NCBI GenBank assembly: GCA_019116455.1
Contig: DXBR01000107.1
Location: 1 to 57,167, forward strand
Direction: 5' to 3'
Source of the DNA: Anaerobutyricum stercoris
Lineage (GTDB): Bacteria; Bacillota; Clostridia; Lachnospirales; Lachnospiraceae
DNA length: 57,167 nt
The translations under genes and the position numbers were made by a program. The notes beneath the pieces were generated by a model. The model was not told where the DNA came from, made no database searches, and saw nothing but the letters and a program-made list of their open reading frames with translations. This document shows, in pieces, positions 24,598 through 32,817 of this stretch (positions within the stretch are counted from its first letter, which is position 1; the number at the start of each line of letters is the position of its first letter).

Positions 24598-25944
24598 TCA
24601 GACGATCTCCTGAATACAACCTGGAGACAGCGGCTGAAGCGCATCTAAAAGCACCCGGCCTACATCTGTCAGACCTCCGTATATTTCCTCTGTCCGGTCT
24701 TCCCTTTTTCCGAAGATGAAAGATGTGAGCGCGGCGATGGAGATACTTCCTCCGTCCGGAGCCTGCTGGCTTTCTCCCGCTGTGTCCGGCTCTCCGCTCT
24801 TCTCCGATGCTTCTCTTTGCTGCTGCGCATCATCGGTGATCTTACGAATGACGCTTCCTTCTTTCCCGATGTTCCAGAGATAGCTTCCTTCCTGTTCCGG
24901 CAGATATGCGTCCTTCACATGAATCCGGCAGACCACCTCTTTATCGCCGCAGAGAACGACTCCAAGGGTCTCCAGATTCAGAATCCGGAACATAATAATC
25001 TTTTTCCGGCGCACCGGAAGCACCCGGACGCCGTGATAATTGCCCGGCGCCAGAAGCTCGTCCTGCCAGGTCTCGTCCAGGACAATCTGGTATCTTCCAT
25101 AATGATACTCCCGCTCGCAGTATTGCAGCGCTTCATGGAGGAAGGCTCTTCTGTCTGCGGTCCCGTCTGCATTCTCCACGAATACGATCTGCGAAATCAC
25201 CATGCAGTCATTTTCCGCTCCCATAACAAACCGTCCCGCATAAACACCGTCCCGGTACACGGTCACCAGCCGGCCGAAATCGCTCTTTACTTCTTTTTCC
25301 ATCCGGCGCAGGTAGTCCGGCGTGATCTTTGTGGTGACGGCAAATCGTCTGGTTTTCGCTGCATTTTCTGCCTGGCAGGCAGCCTCCAGATTCTCCGGAA
25401 GACCGGCGGCAAAACGGAAGACTTCCTTCTCCGGCGCAGGAGCCTGTCCAAAGCACTCGATCTCCTGTTCCAGCTGGCTGAGGCCGAACCGGAAGTCAAA
25501 CGGCAGATAATAATTCTCGTCAGCAGGCATCAGGTAAGTGAGCATCTCTCCCCGGTTTCTCAGACGGGCAAAGGTATCTGTGAGAAGCTCCCGCATCACG
25601 CCCTGGCGACGGAACTCCTCATCGGTGGCAACACCAACGATATAGTTGGCGTCCACACATTTGCCCCGCACCAGAAGCTCATAGGGATTCAGGTGAAGCA
25701 TCCCCCGGATGTCGCCGGAAACCTCATCCGGAAGCTCCTCTCCCATGGCTGCCGCATGAAGCGTCGGCATTTCTGATGCAGCTGAACCCTTTATTCCCGC
25801 TGTGTCGGTCACATTCAGCAGCACTTCGTTTTTTCCGTAAACTTCCGTAAAATAAAAATCTGCGTACGGCACCGGGTCGTGGAAGTTTCTCTGCCACATG
25901 GCGTAGACTTCCTCCCTGTGCCGGCCATTTTCCCTGATAATCAT
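24598..25944 (-). CDS. GNAT-family N-acetyltransferase, Eis-like, with C-terminal SCP2-like domain
   Basis: The 448 residues have two GNAT folds. The first carries the acetyl-CoA loop VGVATDEEFRRQGVMRELL near residue 104, and the C-terminal third resembles a sterol carrier protein domain, as in the Eis group that acetylates lysine-like amines or aminoglycosides. The substrate here is unknown. Two low-complexity inserts stand out: an Ala/Ser-rich one near residues 48-80 and a Gln/Ser/Gly-rich linker near residues 365-395. The start overlaps the ispF stop by four bases (ATGA), so the two are translated from one message. Confidence 0.85.
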   Translation of the reverse strand: MIIRENGRHREEVYAMWQRNFHDPVPYADFYFTEVYGKNEVLLNVTDTAGIKGSAASEMPTLHAAAMGEELPDEVSGDIRGMLHLNPYELLVRGKCVDANYIVGVATDEEFRRQGVMRELLTDTFARLRNRGEMLTYLMPADENYYLPFDFRFGLSQLEQEIECFGQAPAPEKEVFRFAAGLPENLEAACQAENAAKTRRFAVTTKITPDYLRRMEKEVKSDFGRLVTVYRDGVYAGRFVMGAENDCMVISQIVFVENADGTADRRAFLHEALQYCEREYHYGRYQIVLDETWQDELLAPGNYHGVRVLPVRRKKIIMFRILNLETLGVVLCGDKEVVCRIHVKDAYLPEQEGSYLWNIGKEGSVIRKITDDAQQQREASEKSGEPDTAGESQQAPDGGSISIAALTSFIFGKREDRTEEIYGGLTDVGRVLLDALQPLSPGCIQEIV

Positions 25945-26501
25945 TCTTCCTGTCCTCCCAGCTGGCGGCAGCCTTGACAGCCCGCGCAGTTTCTTCCTTC
26001 AAACATCACATCAGCGCCCACATAGTTCTGAATCTCCGAGAGCAGGCAGACCGCGCTGGCGGCGATGCCAAGTCCCTCTCCGGTAAATCCCAGACCTTCC
26101 TCCGTGGTCGCCTTCACATTGACCTGCTCTTCGCTTAAGCCCAGCACATCCGCAATATTTTTCTTCATCTGCGGAATATAGCCCGCAAGCTTTGGCCGCT
26201 GCGCGATCACTGTGGCGTCAATATTTTCGATAAAATATGCCTTCTCCTCAATGAGACGGCGCACCTCTTTCAGAAGCCGCATGCTGTCCGCCCCTTTATA
26301 TGCCGGATCAGTATCCGGGAAATGTTTGCCGATATCTCCCAGCGCGGCCGCTCCCAGCAGCGCATCCATGACGGCATGTACCAGCACATCCGCATCCGAG
26401 TGGCCCAGAAGTCCCTTCTCAAAAGGAATCTCCACGCCGCCAAGAATTAATTTACGTCCTTCTGTCAGACGATGAACGTCATATCCACTTCCGATTCTCA
26501 T
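25941..26501 (-). CDS. ispF: 2-C-methyl-D-erythritol 2,4-cyclodiphosphate synthase with Cys-rich tail
   Basis: The enzyme forms the cyclodiphosphate of the MEP isoprenoid pathway and releases CMP. The N-terminus MRIGSGYDVHRL holds metal-binding Asp and His; GHSDADVLVHAVMDALLG near residue 34 and DTDPAYKGADS near 56 complete the site, and TTEEGLGFTGEGLG near 131 is the CDP loop. The usual length is about 157-160 residues. This protein has 186, with an extra tail that contains NCAGCQGC, three cysteines in close spacing. It is followed, with a four-base overlap, by the acetyltransferase gene. ispD is not nearby. Confidence 0.95.
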   Translation of the reverse strand: MRIGSGYDVHRLTEGRKLILGGVEIPFEKGLLGHSDADVLVHAVMDALLGAAALGDIGKHFPDTDPAYKGADSMRLLKEVRRLIEEKAYFIENIDATVIAQRPKLAGYIPQMKKNIADVLGLSEEQVNVKATTEEGLGFTGEGLGIAASAVCLLSEIQNYVGADVMFEGRNCAGCQGCRQLGGQEE

Positions 26502-26589
26502 ACTGTCTCCTGTCCTTTCCCGTAATCATAACATTCATAAACATATTTTTCATAAATATATCTTTCATATACAGAGTTTTTGTCTCGCA

Positions 26590-26608
26590 GGAATCCCAAC
26601 GGAATTTC
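26590..26608. repeat. Extragenic GGAATTTC repeat copy
   Basis: GGAATCCC, AAC, GGAATTTC form an imperfect inverted repeat related to those at 14303-14321 and 24249-24267, lying between ispF and the tRNA pair. Confidence 0.45.
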
Positions 26609-26612
26609 TATG

Positions 26613-26644
26613 AAAAAAAAGCATACCCGCCATGCAGATATGCT
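26613..26644 (-). terminator. Terminator of the tRNA-Val/tRNA-Met unit
   Basis: Reading leftward, AGCATA pairs with TATGCT around a 19-base loop that can fold a little, followed by eight T. Confidence 0.65.
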
Positions 26645-26662
26645 CCCCATAATAACAAAAAA

Positions 26663-26736
26663 TAGCGGGAACTGGATTTGAACCAGCGACACCACGGGTA
26701 TGAACCGTGTGCTCTAGCCAACTGAGCTATCCCGCC
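26663..26736 (-). tRNA. tRNA-Met (anticodon CAT), elongator type
   Basis: The 74-base cloverleaf has an acceptor GGCGGGA, D-arm GCTC/GAGC, anticodon stem CACGG/CCGTG with loop TTCATAC, and a T-arm with TTCAAAT. The base pair at position 1 and the D-arm fit elongator, not initiator, tRNA-Met. A lysidine-modified tRNA-Ile with CAT cannot be fully excluded by eye. CCA is not encoded. Confidence 0.9.
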
Positions 26737-26750
26737 ATGTGATGTAAAAG

Positions 26751-26823
26751 TGGGACCTATAGGGCTCGAACCTATGACCCTCTGCTTGTAAGGCAGATGC
26801 TCTCCCAGCTGAGCTAAGATCCC
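26751..26823 (-). tRNA. tRNA-Val (anticodon TAC)
   Basis: The 73-base cloverleaf has acceptor arms GGGATCT and AGGTCCC, D-arm GCTC/GAGC, anticodon stem TCTGC/GCAGA with loop CTTACAA and a T-arm with TTCGAGC. It is the first of a two-tRNA transcript; 14 bases separate it from tRNA-Met. Confidence 0.95.
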
Positions 26824-26842
26824 ACATCACTCAACGAAACTT

Positions 26843-26871
26843 ATTATATTACAAAAACTTTCTGCTGTCAA
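26843..26871 (-). promoter_or_regulatory. Promoter of the tRNA-Val/tRNA-Met unit
   Basis: TTGACA (26866-26871), 17 bases, TATAAT (26843-26848), reading leftward: a perfect consensus. Confidence 0.9.
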
Positions 26872-26944
26872 CAAGAAAATGATTCTTTTTTCTGTTTTTT
26901 TCAAAAAATATAATTAATTCTATTTTTGCAACTATCGTTACATT

Positions 26945-28126
26945 TTATGCATCTGTATATTTCTCCGCTGCCCGCACGGCCGCCAGATGTAAAAGCACGG
27001 CGTCCCGCAGCGCTCTCTCGTCAATATCAAAGCAGGGATGGTGATTTGGAAAGCATTCCTCCGCCTCCGGGTCTCCGCAGCCCACAAATGCAAAGACTCC
27101 TGGCACCTTTGTCTGATACCAGGAAAAGTCTTCTCCCAGCATCAGCGGCGGCATGTGACACAGTTCCCTGCCGAGAAGTTGTTCTGCCTCAGCGGCAATG
27201 CATTCTGTAAGACGGGCATCGTTGCAAAGGGGCGGATGCGCGCCGTAGCGATAGTCGATATCCGCCTTTCCTCCGTAACAGGCGGCGATATGCTCCGCTC
27301 TCGCTTCCACCGCCTGTTTCAGATGAAGCGCCGTTTCCTCCCGGAAGCTTCGGCATGTCCCTTCAATCTCTGCCCGTCCGGAGATGACATTATACTGACT
27401 GCCGGAATGGAACGAGCCAATGGTCACCACCGCGCCCTCCGCCGGATCTATTTCTCTGGATACAATACTCTGGACACTGACCACGAATTCTGCCGCCATC
27501 ACCGTGGCATCCACGCACTGATGAGGTTTGCCCGCATGGCCTCCTCTTCCTTCAAACACGATGGAAAACCGGTCGGTCTGCGCCATCCTCGGCCCTTCTT
27601 CAACAGAAATCTCTCCTGTCTTTCTGTCCGAAAAGAGGTGCAGACCAAAAATAATATTCACATCATTTAAAACGCCTTGCGCAATAATATGCGCTGCGCC
27701 CTGCGTATTTTCTTCTGACGGCTGAAAGATCAGCTTTACCCGGACGGAGAGAGTATCCTCCTGCTCTTTCAGCAAGGCCGCCGCGCCGAGAAGCCCGGCT
27801 ATATGCCCGTCGTGACCACAGGCATGCATTCTGCCAGGATAAACAGATGAAAAATCGGCTCCTGTCTCTTCCTCCACCGGAAGTCCGTCGATATCTGCGC
27901 GGAGAGCGATGGTAAATGCTTTTTCCGGTCCGATATAAGCAAAAACTCCTGTTGGATGCAAACGATGCGGAACAAGTCCCAATTTGCAAAGATACCGGCA
28001 GATTCGTTCCGTGGTTTCCACCTCTTCAAATCCCAGCTCCGGAATCCGATGAAACTCCTGCCGGAGCCGGCTGTATTCTTCCTGTCTTTCTTCCGTCTCT
28101 TTTTCTGCTCGTTTTATATCCAGCAT
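26945..28126 (-). CDS. M20-family amidohydrolase (IAA-amino acid/hippurate hydrolase type)
   Basis: The 393 residues form a two-domain zinc peptidase-like hydrolase. Metal ligands are seen in HACGHDGHIAG near residue 103, PSEENTQGA near 136, FGLHLF near 161 and the late NHHPCFD near 363; the dimerisation domain carries GRGGHAGKPH. The M20D group cleaves N-acyl or N-aminoacyl amino acids; the substrate is not known. The gene is alone, with AAGGGA upstream of the start. The next gene on the same strand lies 88 bases upstream, and a common transcript is possible. Confidence 0.9.
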   Translation of the reverse strand: MLDIKRAEKETEERQEEYSRLRQEFHRIPELGFEEVETTERICRYLCKLGLVPHRLHPTGVFAYIGPEKAFTIALRADIDGLPVEEETGADFSSVYPGRMHACGHDGHIAGLLGAAALLKEQEDTLSVRVKLIFQPSEENTQGAAHIIAQGVLNDVNIIFGLHLFSDRKTGEISVEEGPRMAQTDRFSIVFEGRGGHAGKPHQCVDATVMAAEFVVSVQSIVSREIDPAEGAVVTIGSFHSGSQYNVISGRAEIEGTCRSFREETALHLKQAVEARAEHIAACYGGKADIDYRYGAHPPLCNDARLTECIAAEAEQLLGRELCHMPPLMLGEDFSWYQTKVPGVFAFVGCGDPEAEECFPNHHPCFDIDERALRDAVLLHLAAVRAAEKYTDA

Positions 28127-28214
28127 ACAAAATCCCTTCTTTATGTGTCAATCTCTCTGTTATATTTCACCGACCGCCGCCAACAATCTCTGTTACAGCT
28201 TCCCCGCAACTTCG

Positions 28215-28745
28215 TCATCGGTTGTCCCGAATCAGCCGCAGGATCAAAAGCACCGGAATGAGCACGACTACCACCGGCAGCAACACCCGAATCAGCAGCG
28301 CAAGAACAATCAACACAAGAATTATTCCGAACACCAGCTTCAGGCCGCCGATCTTCTTTATCTGTATGTTTGTCCGGTCGTCCTCATAACTGCGGTATCT
28401 TCCTTCTCCGGCATCATAGTATCCATCCGGATCTGTTCCGCCGTTCTGTCCGCTGCCATAATATCCACCCTGGCCACTGTTATAGCTGCCCGCCGCTCCA
28501 CCGTCGTAGTAATCTGCCTGACCGCCGCCATAAGCATCCTGGCCGCTGACGGCCTCCCGGGCATCAATGATAGATCTGGCGATAAGTCTCGGACTTCCCA
28601 GCGATTCTATAATCTCATTTTCGCTGTACCCCATAGCTTTCTGCTCTGCAAAATACTGGCGATAATAGTTGAGAGAATCTCTGATCTCACTCTCAGGCAC
28701 TTCTCCCCGCAGGCTTTCCTCCAGTTCTCTAAAAAAATCTTCCAT
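28215..28745 (-). CDS. HAAS-domain (DUF1700-like) membrane protein
   Basis: The 176 residues fall in three parts. Residues 1-70 look like a HAAS signalling domain (MEDFFRELEESL at the start, GYSENEIIESLGSPRLIA later). Residues 70-130 are a flexible linker rich in Gly, Tyr, Gln and Asp. The last 45 residues are a long hydrophobic stretch of one or two membrane helices. HAAS proteins usually sit next to a PadR regulator and take part in envelope signalling; no padR gene is present here. It lies between the M20 hydrolase and the transglutaminase lipoprotein genes. Confidence 0.75.
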   Translation of the reverse strand: MEDFFRELEESLRGEVPESEIRDSLNYYRQYFAEQKAMGYSENEIIESLGSPRLIARSIIDAREAVSGQDAYGGGQADYYDGGAAGSYNSGQGGYYGSGQNGGTDPDGYYDAGEGRYRSYEDDRTNIQIKKIGGLKLVFGIILVLIVLALLIRVLLPVVVVLIPVLLILRLIRDNR

Positions 28746-28812
28746 ATATTACATAATCCTTTCCGATTTATCTTTCAGCAATGTACTGTATCGTTTATTT
28801 TTCAGCGATATA

Positions 28813-29901
28813 TCAATACTCCAGTGTAAAATATAATGTAGTGTATGGCTTTTCTCCTATAGTCTGCAGATGAATATATCTTGCACCGCTGTATTCAAAA
28901 ATAAACTGCAGATTCTGCTCCGAGTAACGATTTTCTTCATAATCGCCAACCAAAACCTGAAAATGATCCGGAGCATCTTCGTCAAATATTTCAGCGCATT
29001 TCTCTTTAAAAGCGTCCATATCCTCGCAGTACAGATCATTCTTCCTGTAATATTGATACTTTGTTCCCTCTGCCGGCACAAAATCTGCCGCCTCCCACAC
29101 ATGGCTCTGGGCCATCTGCGTGTCATTGAGATTAAAATAAGAATACAGCAGCCGCTCCGGATCGTCCGGCTCCGGATCATCCCAGGTCACATCCACATGA
29201 TACCAGGCATCATCATCCAGACGAATCAGATTCCAGGCATGATTCTCCCCGTCTGCCGTACCGGTAATCAGTTCACATTCTACGCCGCCCAGATCGCAGA
29301 GCAGCTTCATAGCCTGGGCATAACCATTACAAACAGCCTTTCCCTGTACGAGGGCGCCATAGGCATTATAAGCGTTGCTGTCTTCTGATTCTACTCCTTC
29401 CGGATATCCGTAAGCCACATTTTCCACCAGATAATCATGAATCTTCTTTTCTTTTTTATAGGCAGATTTTTCCTCAGAAATAACCGCCAGTATCTCTTCA
29501 CAAACCTCCCTGAGCTCTGCCGCTTCCCGGCGCTCCTGCGGAATTTCACTGCCATTGAGAAGCGCCTCTTTCACATAGTAATTATCACTGATGTCACAGG
29601 ACAATGTCACATAAGAGCGGTCGAGCATTTTCACCGTTTTAATCTCATATTGAGTCACACTGCCGTAAAAACCATCGTGTTCCTGATTAAGCAGATTCAA
29701 ATCTTCCTGTGACAAATCTTCTGTCACAAATGCAACCTCTTTTTTTCCCTCTTTCAAGGCCTTACCCACCTGTTGGTACAGTTCCTCTGTGGTATTAATG
29801 GTCATTTCTTCCGAAGCCATAATCTCCTGAACCGTACCACAGCCGGATAAAGGCAGCAGCGCTGCCAGACATAGTATCACCAGACTTTTTTTCATATCCA
29901 T
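28813..29901 (-). CDS. Transglutaminase-like lipoprotein
   Basis: The signal peptide ends in the lipobox LSGC, so the protein should be anchored on the outer face of the membrane. The middle holds a transglutaminase-core domain with the triad visible as Cys in GKAVCNGYA (near residue 190), His in ENHAWN (near 221) and Asp in YHVDVTWDDP (near 234). Such domains act as cysteine peptidases or cross-linking enzymes; the substrate is unknown. The C-terminal 100 residues carry no known motif. Start codons at 29901 and 29895 are both plausible; 29901 lies 7 bases after the stop of the ACT gene. Confidence 0.85.
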   Translation of the reverse strand: MDMKKSLVILCLAALLPLSGCGTVQEIMASEEMTINTTEELYQQVGKALKEGKKEVAFVTEDLSQEDLNLLNQEHDGFYGSVTQYEIKTVKMLDRSYVTLSCDISDNYYVKEALLNGSEIPQERREAAELREVCEEILAVISEEKSAYKKEKKIHDYLVENVAYGYPEGVESEDSNAYNAYGALVQGKAVCNGYAQAMKLLCDLGGVECELITGTADGENHAWNLIRLDDDAWYHVDVTWDDPEPDDPERLLYSYFNLNDTQMAQSHVWEAADFVPAEGTKYQYYRKNDLYCEDMDAFKEKCAEIFDEDAPDHFQVLVGDYEENRYSEQNLQFIFEYSGARYIHLQTIGEKPYTTLYFTLEY

Positions 29902-29908
29902 CCTTTTC

Positions 29909-30292
29909 CTAATCCTCCACATATTCTTTCAGAAGTCTGTCTGCCTTCTCCACATCTGATGGACGAAGAATCATCTCATCTCCTTTTCCTGTAGCGAAAG
30001 CATACATATACTCCAGATTAATTCCCTCTCCGGCAAATGCCACCAGCATGTTGGAGAGCGCTCCCGCCCGGGAAGGAATCCTTATCCGCAGCACGTCTGT
30101 CAGCTCCACCTGATATTTGTGCCTTCTCAGAATCTCCGCCACACGCTCCGGATCCGGAAGAATCAGCCGGGTCACAGTGTCCGCCATACTTAAAGCTTCC
30201 ACGTTGATATTTTCCTTTCCCAGAATATCCATCACTTCTTTTAATTTGCCCTCTCTATTTTCCACACGAACTGTAACCTGCTTTACAATCAT
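29909..30292 (-). CDS. Tandem ACT-domain protein
   Basis: The 127 residues consist of two ACT folds: residues 1-60 (VKQVTVRVENREGKLKEVM) and 66-127 (VLRIRIPSRAGALSNM). ACT domains bind amino acids and regulate enzymes; free-standing tandem ACT proteins are common in clostridia, but their partners are mostly unknown. A start at 30322 is open, but 30292 is favoured by GGGAGGG nine bases upstream. It is followed directly by the transglutaminase lipoprotein gene, probably in one transcript from the promoter at 30360-30388. Confidence 0.85.
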   Translation of the reverse strand: MIVKQVTVRVENREGKLKEVMDILGKENINVEALSMADTVTRLILPDPERVAEILRRHKYQVELTDVLRIRIPSRAGALSNMLVAFAGEGINLEYMYAFATGKGDEMILRPSDVEKADRLLKEYVED

Positions 30293-30359
30293 TTTCTTCC
30301 CTCCCTGTCTTATTTCATTCATTCAGATACGCCGACAGCATCTCTGCCGTCCTGTTCTC

Positions 30360-30388
30360 ATTTTACCAATTTTCCCATACAAACGCAA
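30360..30388 (-). promoter_or_regulatory. Promoter of the ACT-protein gene
   Basis: TTGCGT (30383-30388), 17 bases, TAAAAT (30360-30365), reading leftward. Confidence 0.55.
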
Positions 30389-30418
30389 CCACCTGTGGAG
30401 GAGGAACATTTGCGTAAC

Positions 30419-30464
30419 AAAAAATGACAGGGGACACGTGGCGTGGCCGCGCATCTCCTGTCAT
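30419..30464 (-). terminator. Terminator of groESL
   Basis: ATGACAGG pairs with CCTGTCAT, with inner GC-rich pairing, followed by TTTTTTG reading leftward. It lies about 57 bases after the groEL stop. Confidence 0.85.
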
Positions 30465-30520
30465 CTGTATATTTCTATTCGTATGTGGTGTTATCCCAGC
30501 CGCTGTCCGGGGCTTTCTTA

Positions 30521-32146
30521 TTACATCATACCCATTCCGCCGCCTGCAGGCATTCCTGCTGCCGGATTTTCTTCTTTGATATCTGCTACAACAGACTCGG
30601 TAGTCAGTAAGGTAGAAGCAACGCTTGTTGCGTTCTGCAGAGCACTTCTTGTAACCTTAGCCGGGTCGATGATACCGGACTGGATCATATCAACATAGCT
30701 TTCTGTCAGAGCGTCGAAGCCTGTGCCTACTTCGCTCTCATAAACTTTATTAATGATCACGGAGCCTTCCAGGCCTGCATTGGCTGCGATGTGATACAGA
30801 GGAGCTTCCAGCGCTTTGAGAACAATTTCAGTGCCTGTCTTCTCATCACCGGATAAGTCTTTTGTCATCTCCTTTACGGATTTGGCTGCGTGGATGTAAG
30901 CAGATCCGCCACCTGCGATGATACCTTCCTCAACGGCAGCTTTTGTGGCTGCAAGAGCATCTTCCAGACGAAGTTTTGCTTCTTTCATCTCTGTCTCTGT
31001 AGCAGCACCTACACGGATAACAGCTACGCCGCCGGATAATTTAGCCAGTCTTTCCTGTAATTTTTCTTTATCGAAGTCAGAAGTTGTCGTTTCGATCTGG
31101 CTCTTGATCTGGCCGATTCTTGCCTGGATGGCATCTTTGTCGCCCATACCGTCAACGATCACTGTGTTTTCTTTTTCAACTTTAACGGATTTTGCACGTC
31201 CGAGCATATCCATTGTTGCGTCTTTCAGTTCCAGACCAACTTCCTCGGAGATCACAGTACCGCCTGTCAGGATAGCGATATCCTCGAGCATTGCTTTTCT
31301 TCTGTCGCCGTAACCAGGAGCCTTTACGCCGACAACGGAGAAGGTTCCTCTTAATTTATTTACAATTAATGTTGTCAGAGCCTCGCCCTCGATATCTTCA
31401 GCGATGATCAGGAGTTTTGCGCCGCTCTGTACGATCTGCTCTAATAATGGAAGGATTTCCTGGATGTTGCTGATCTTCTTGTCTGTGATCAGGATATATG
31501 GATCTTCCAGTTCAGCAACCATTTTCTCCATATCAGTTGCCATGTATGCGGAAATGTATCCACGGTCGAACTGCATACCTTCTACCAGGTCAAGTTCTGT
31601 GAGCATAGTCTTGGATTCCTCAATGGTGATAACGCCGTCTTTGGAAACTTTATCCATAGCGTCAGCTACTAACTGTCCTACTTCCTCATCTCCTGCGGAG
31701 ATTGCAGCAACTTTTGCGATCTGCTCTTTTCCGCCAACCTGCTGGCTCATTTTGCTGATAGCTTCCACAGCTGCGTCTGTCGCTTTCTTCATACCTTTTC
31801 TTAAGATGATCGGGTTAGCACCTGCTGCCAGGTTCTTCATACCGGCATTGATCATAGCCTGTGCAAGAACAGTAGCGGTTGTTGTACCGTCACCGGCCAC
31901 GTCGTTTGTCTTTGTGGCAACTTCTTTTACGATCTGTGCGCCCATGTTCTCGAACGCATCTTCCAGCTCAATGTCTTTTGCGATGGTCACACCGTCGTTG
32001 GTGATCAACGGAGCGCCGAAGCTTTTATCCAATACAACATTACGTCCTTTTGGTCCTAATGTAACTCTTACGGTATCTGCTAACTGATTTACACCTGCTT
32101 CTAAAGCTTTTCTGGCATCAACGCCATATTTAATCTCTTTTGCCAT
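30521..32146 (-). CDS. groEL: Chaperonin GroEL (60 kDa)
   Basis: GroEL forms the double-ring folding chamber that works with GroES and ATP. The 541 residues match the family; MAKEIKYG opens the chain, the nucleotide motif GDGTTTATVLAQ lies near residue 85, and the chain ends in the usual Gly/Met-rich tail GGGMGMM. The start at 32146 has AGGAGG about ten bases upstream; an ATG three codons earlier is less likely. It follows groES by 47 bases in a CIRCE-controlled heat-shock operon. Confidence 0.99.
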   Translation of the reverse strand: MAKEIKYGVDARKALEAGVNQLADTVRVTLGPKGRNVVLDKSFGAPLITNDGVTIAKDIELEDAFENMGAQIVKEVATKTNDVAGDGTTTATVLAQAMINAGMKNLAAGANPIILRKGMKKATDAAVEAISKMSQQVGGKEQIAKVAAISAGDEEVGQLVADAMDKVSKDGVITIEESKTMLTELDLVEGMQFDRGYISAYMATDMEKMVAELEDPYILITDKKISNIQEILPLLEQIVQSGAKLLIIAEDIEGEALTTLIVNKLRGTFSVVGVKAPGYGDRRKAMLEDIAILTGGTVISEEVGLELKDATMDMLGRAKSVKVEKENTVIVDGMGDKDAIQARIGQIKSQIETTTSDFDKEKLQERLAKLSGGVAVIRVGAATETEMKEAKLRLEDALAATKAAVEEGIIAGGGSAYIHAAKSVKEMTKDLSGDEKTGTEIVLKALEAPLYHIAANAGLEGSVIINKVYESEVGTGFDALTESYVDMIQSGIIDPAKVTRSALQNATSVASTLLTTESVVADIKEENPAAGMPAGGGMGMM

Positions 32147-32193
32147 AGTAATCATTCCTCCTAGTCTTACACTTTACATCTCATTCCATCAAA

Positions 32194-32469
32194 TTAATAT
32201 TCCACCACTGCCAGAATATCACTCTGTTTCACGATGATATATTCTTCTTCACCCATCTTTACGTTAGTTCCAGCATATTTAGAATAGATAACTTTCTGTC
32301 CAACGGATACTTCCATCTTCACATCATCTGTTCCAGGGCCAACAGCGACAACTTCTGCTTCCTGCGGCTTCTCCTGCGCAGAGCTGGTAAGAATAATACC
32401 AGTTTTTGTCTTTGTCTCAGCTTCAAGCTGTTTTAATACTACTCTGTCCGCTAATGGTACTAACTTCAT
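32194..32469 (-). CDS. groES: Co-chaperonin GroES (10 kDa)
   Basis: GroES is the heptameric lid of GroEL. The 91 residues show MKLVPLADRVVLK, the mobile loop TKTGIILTSSAQEKP, and the conserved VGPG and IYSKYAGT stretches. A longer frame through the CIRCE element is open but has no ribosome site; AGGAGG lies seven bases before the ATG at 32469. Confidence 0.98.
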   Translation of the reverse strand: MKLVPLADRVVLKQLEAETKTKTGIILTSSAQEKPQEAEVVAVGPGTDDVKMEVSVGQKVIYSKYAGTNVKMGEEEYIIVKQSDILAVVEY

Positions 32470-32515
32470 AATAATGCCTCCTATACAAAATCCTATATTG
32501 TTATCTTTTTGATTG

Positions 32516-32542
32516 TTAGCACTCAATTTCAACGAGTGCTAA
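32516..32542 (-). promoter_or_regulatory. CIRCE operator of groESL
   Basis: TTAGCACTC (32516-32524), nine bases, GAGTGCTAA (32534-32542): a perfect match to the CIRCE inverted repeat bound by the heat-shock repressor HrcA. It lies just downstream of the promoter, so HrcA should repress groESL in the absence of stress. Confidence 0.97.
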
Positions 32543-32554
32543 TTACTGATACTT

Positions 32555-32583
32555 ATAATAGTTTCTTTTGTTTATAATTGCAA
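32555..32583 (-). promoter_or_regulatory. Promoter of groESL
   Basis: TTGCAA (32578-32583), 17 bases, TATTAT (32555-32560), reading leftward, next to CIRCE. Of the roughly 350 non-coding bases from 32470 to 32817, the rest holds only the M56 gene terminator. Confidence 0.75.
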
Positions 32584-32694
32584 ACTTTGAATATCTCTAT
32601 TTTTCCGTATAATTTAAAATATGTTAAATTTACTCTATTTTTCTCTTATTTTCTCATTATATCTTTGTTTTTCCATTTCGTGAGACTTCAGCGC

Positions 32695-32730
32695 AAAAGA
32701 AAAGGAAGGACCAGGCAATCCTTCCTTCTC
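32695..32730 (-). terminator. Terminator of the M56 peptidase gene
   Basis: Reading leftward, AGGAAGGA pairs with TCCTTCCT around an 8-base loop, followed by a T-rich run. It lies about 90 bases after the stop codon. Confidence 0.65.
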
Positions 32731-32817
32731 TTTATTCTGTATATTTACAGTCAATCGTAATCACATCACAGGCCGGACAATACCAGGCCGGCTGTTTTTT
32801 CATATCAAAAAGAAAAT

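Noticed and set aside
24817..25776. Long rightward open frame (319 codons) opposite the acetyltransferase gene
   Set aside because: Shadow of a supported gene on the other strand.
31404..32087. Ser/Thr/Ile-rich rightward frame opposite groEL
   Set aside because: Typical shadow of groEL codon use; no independent support.
32765..32795. GCCGG/CCGGC repeat followed by six T, rightward
   Set aside because: There is no rightward gene before it to terminate, and the two GGCCGG units are more direct than inverted repeats.
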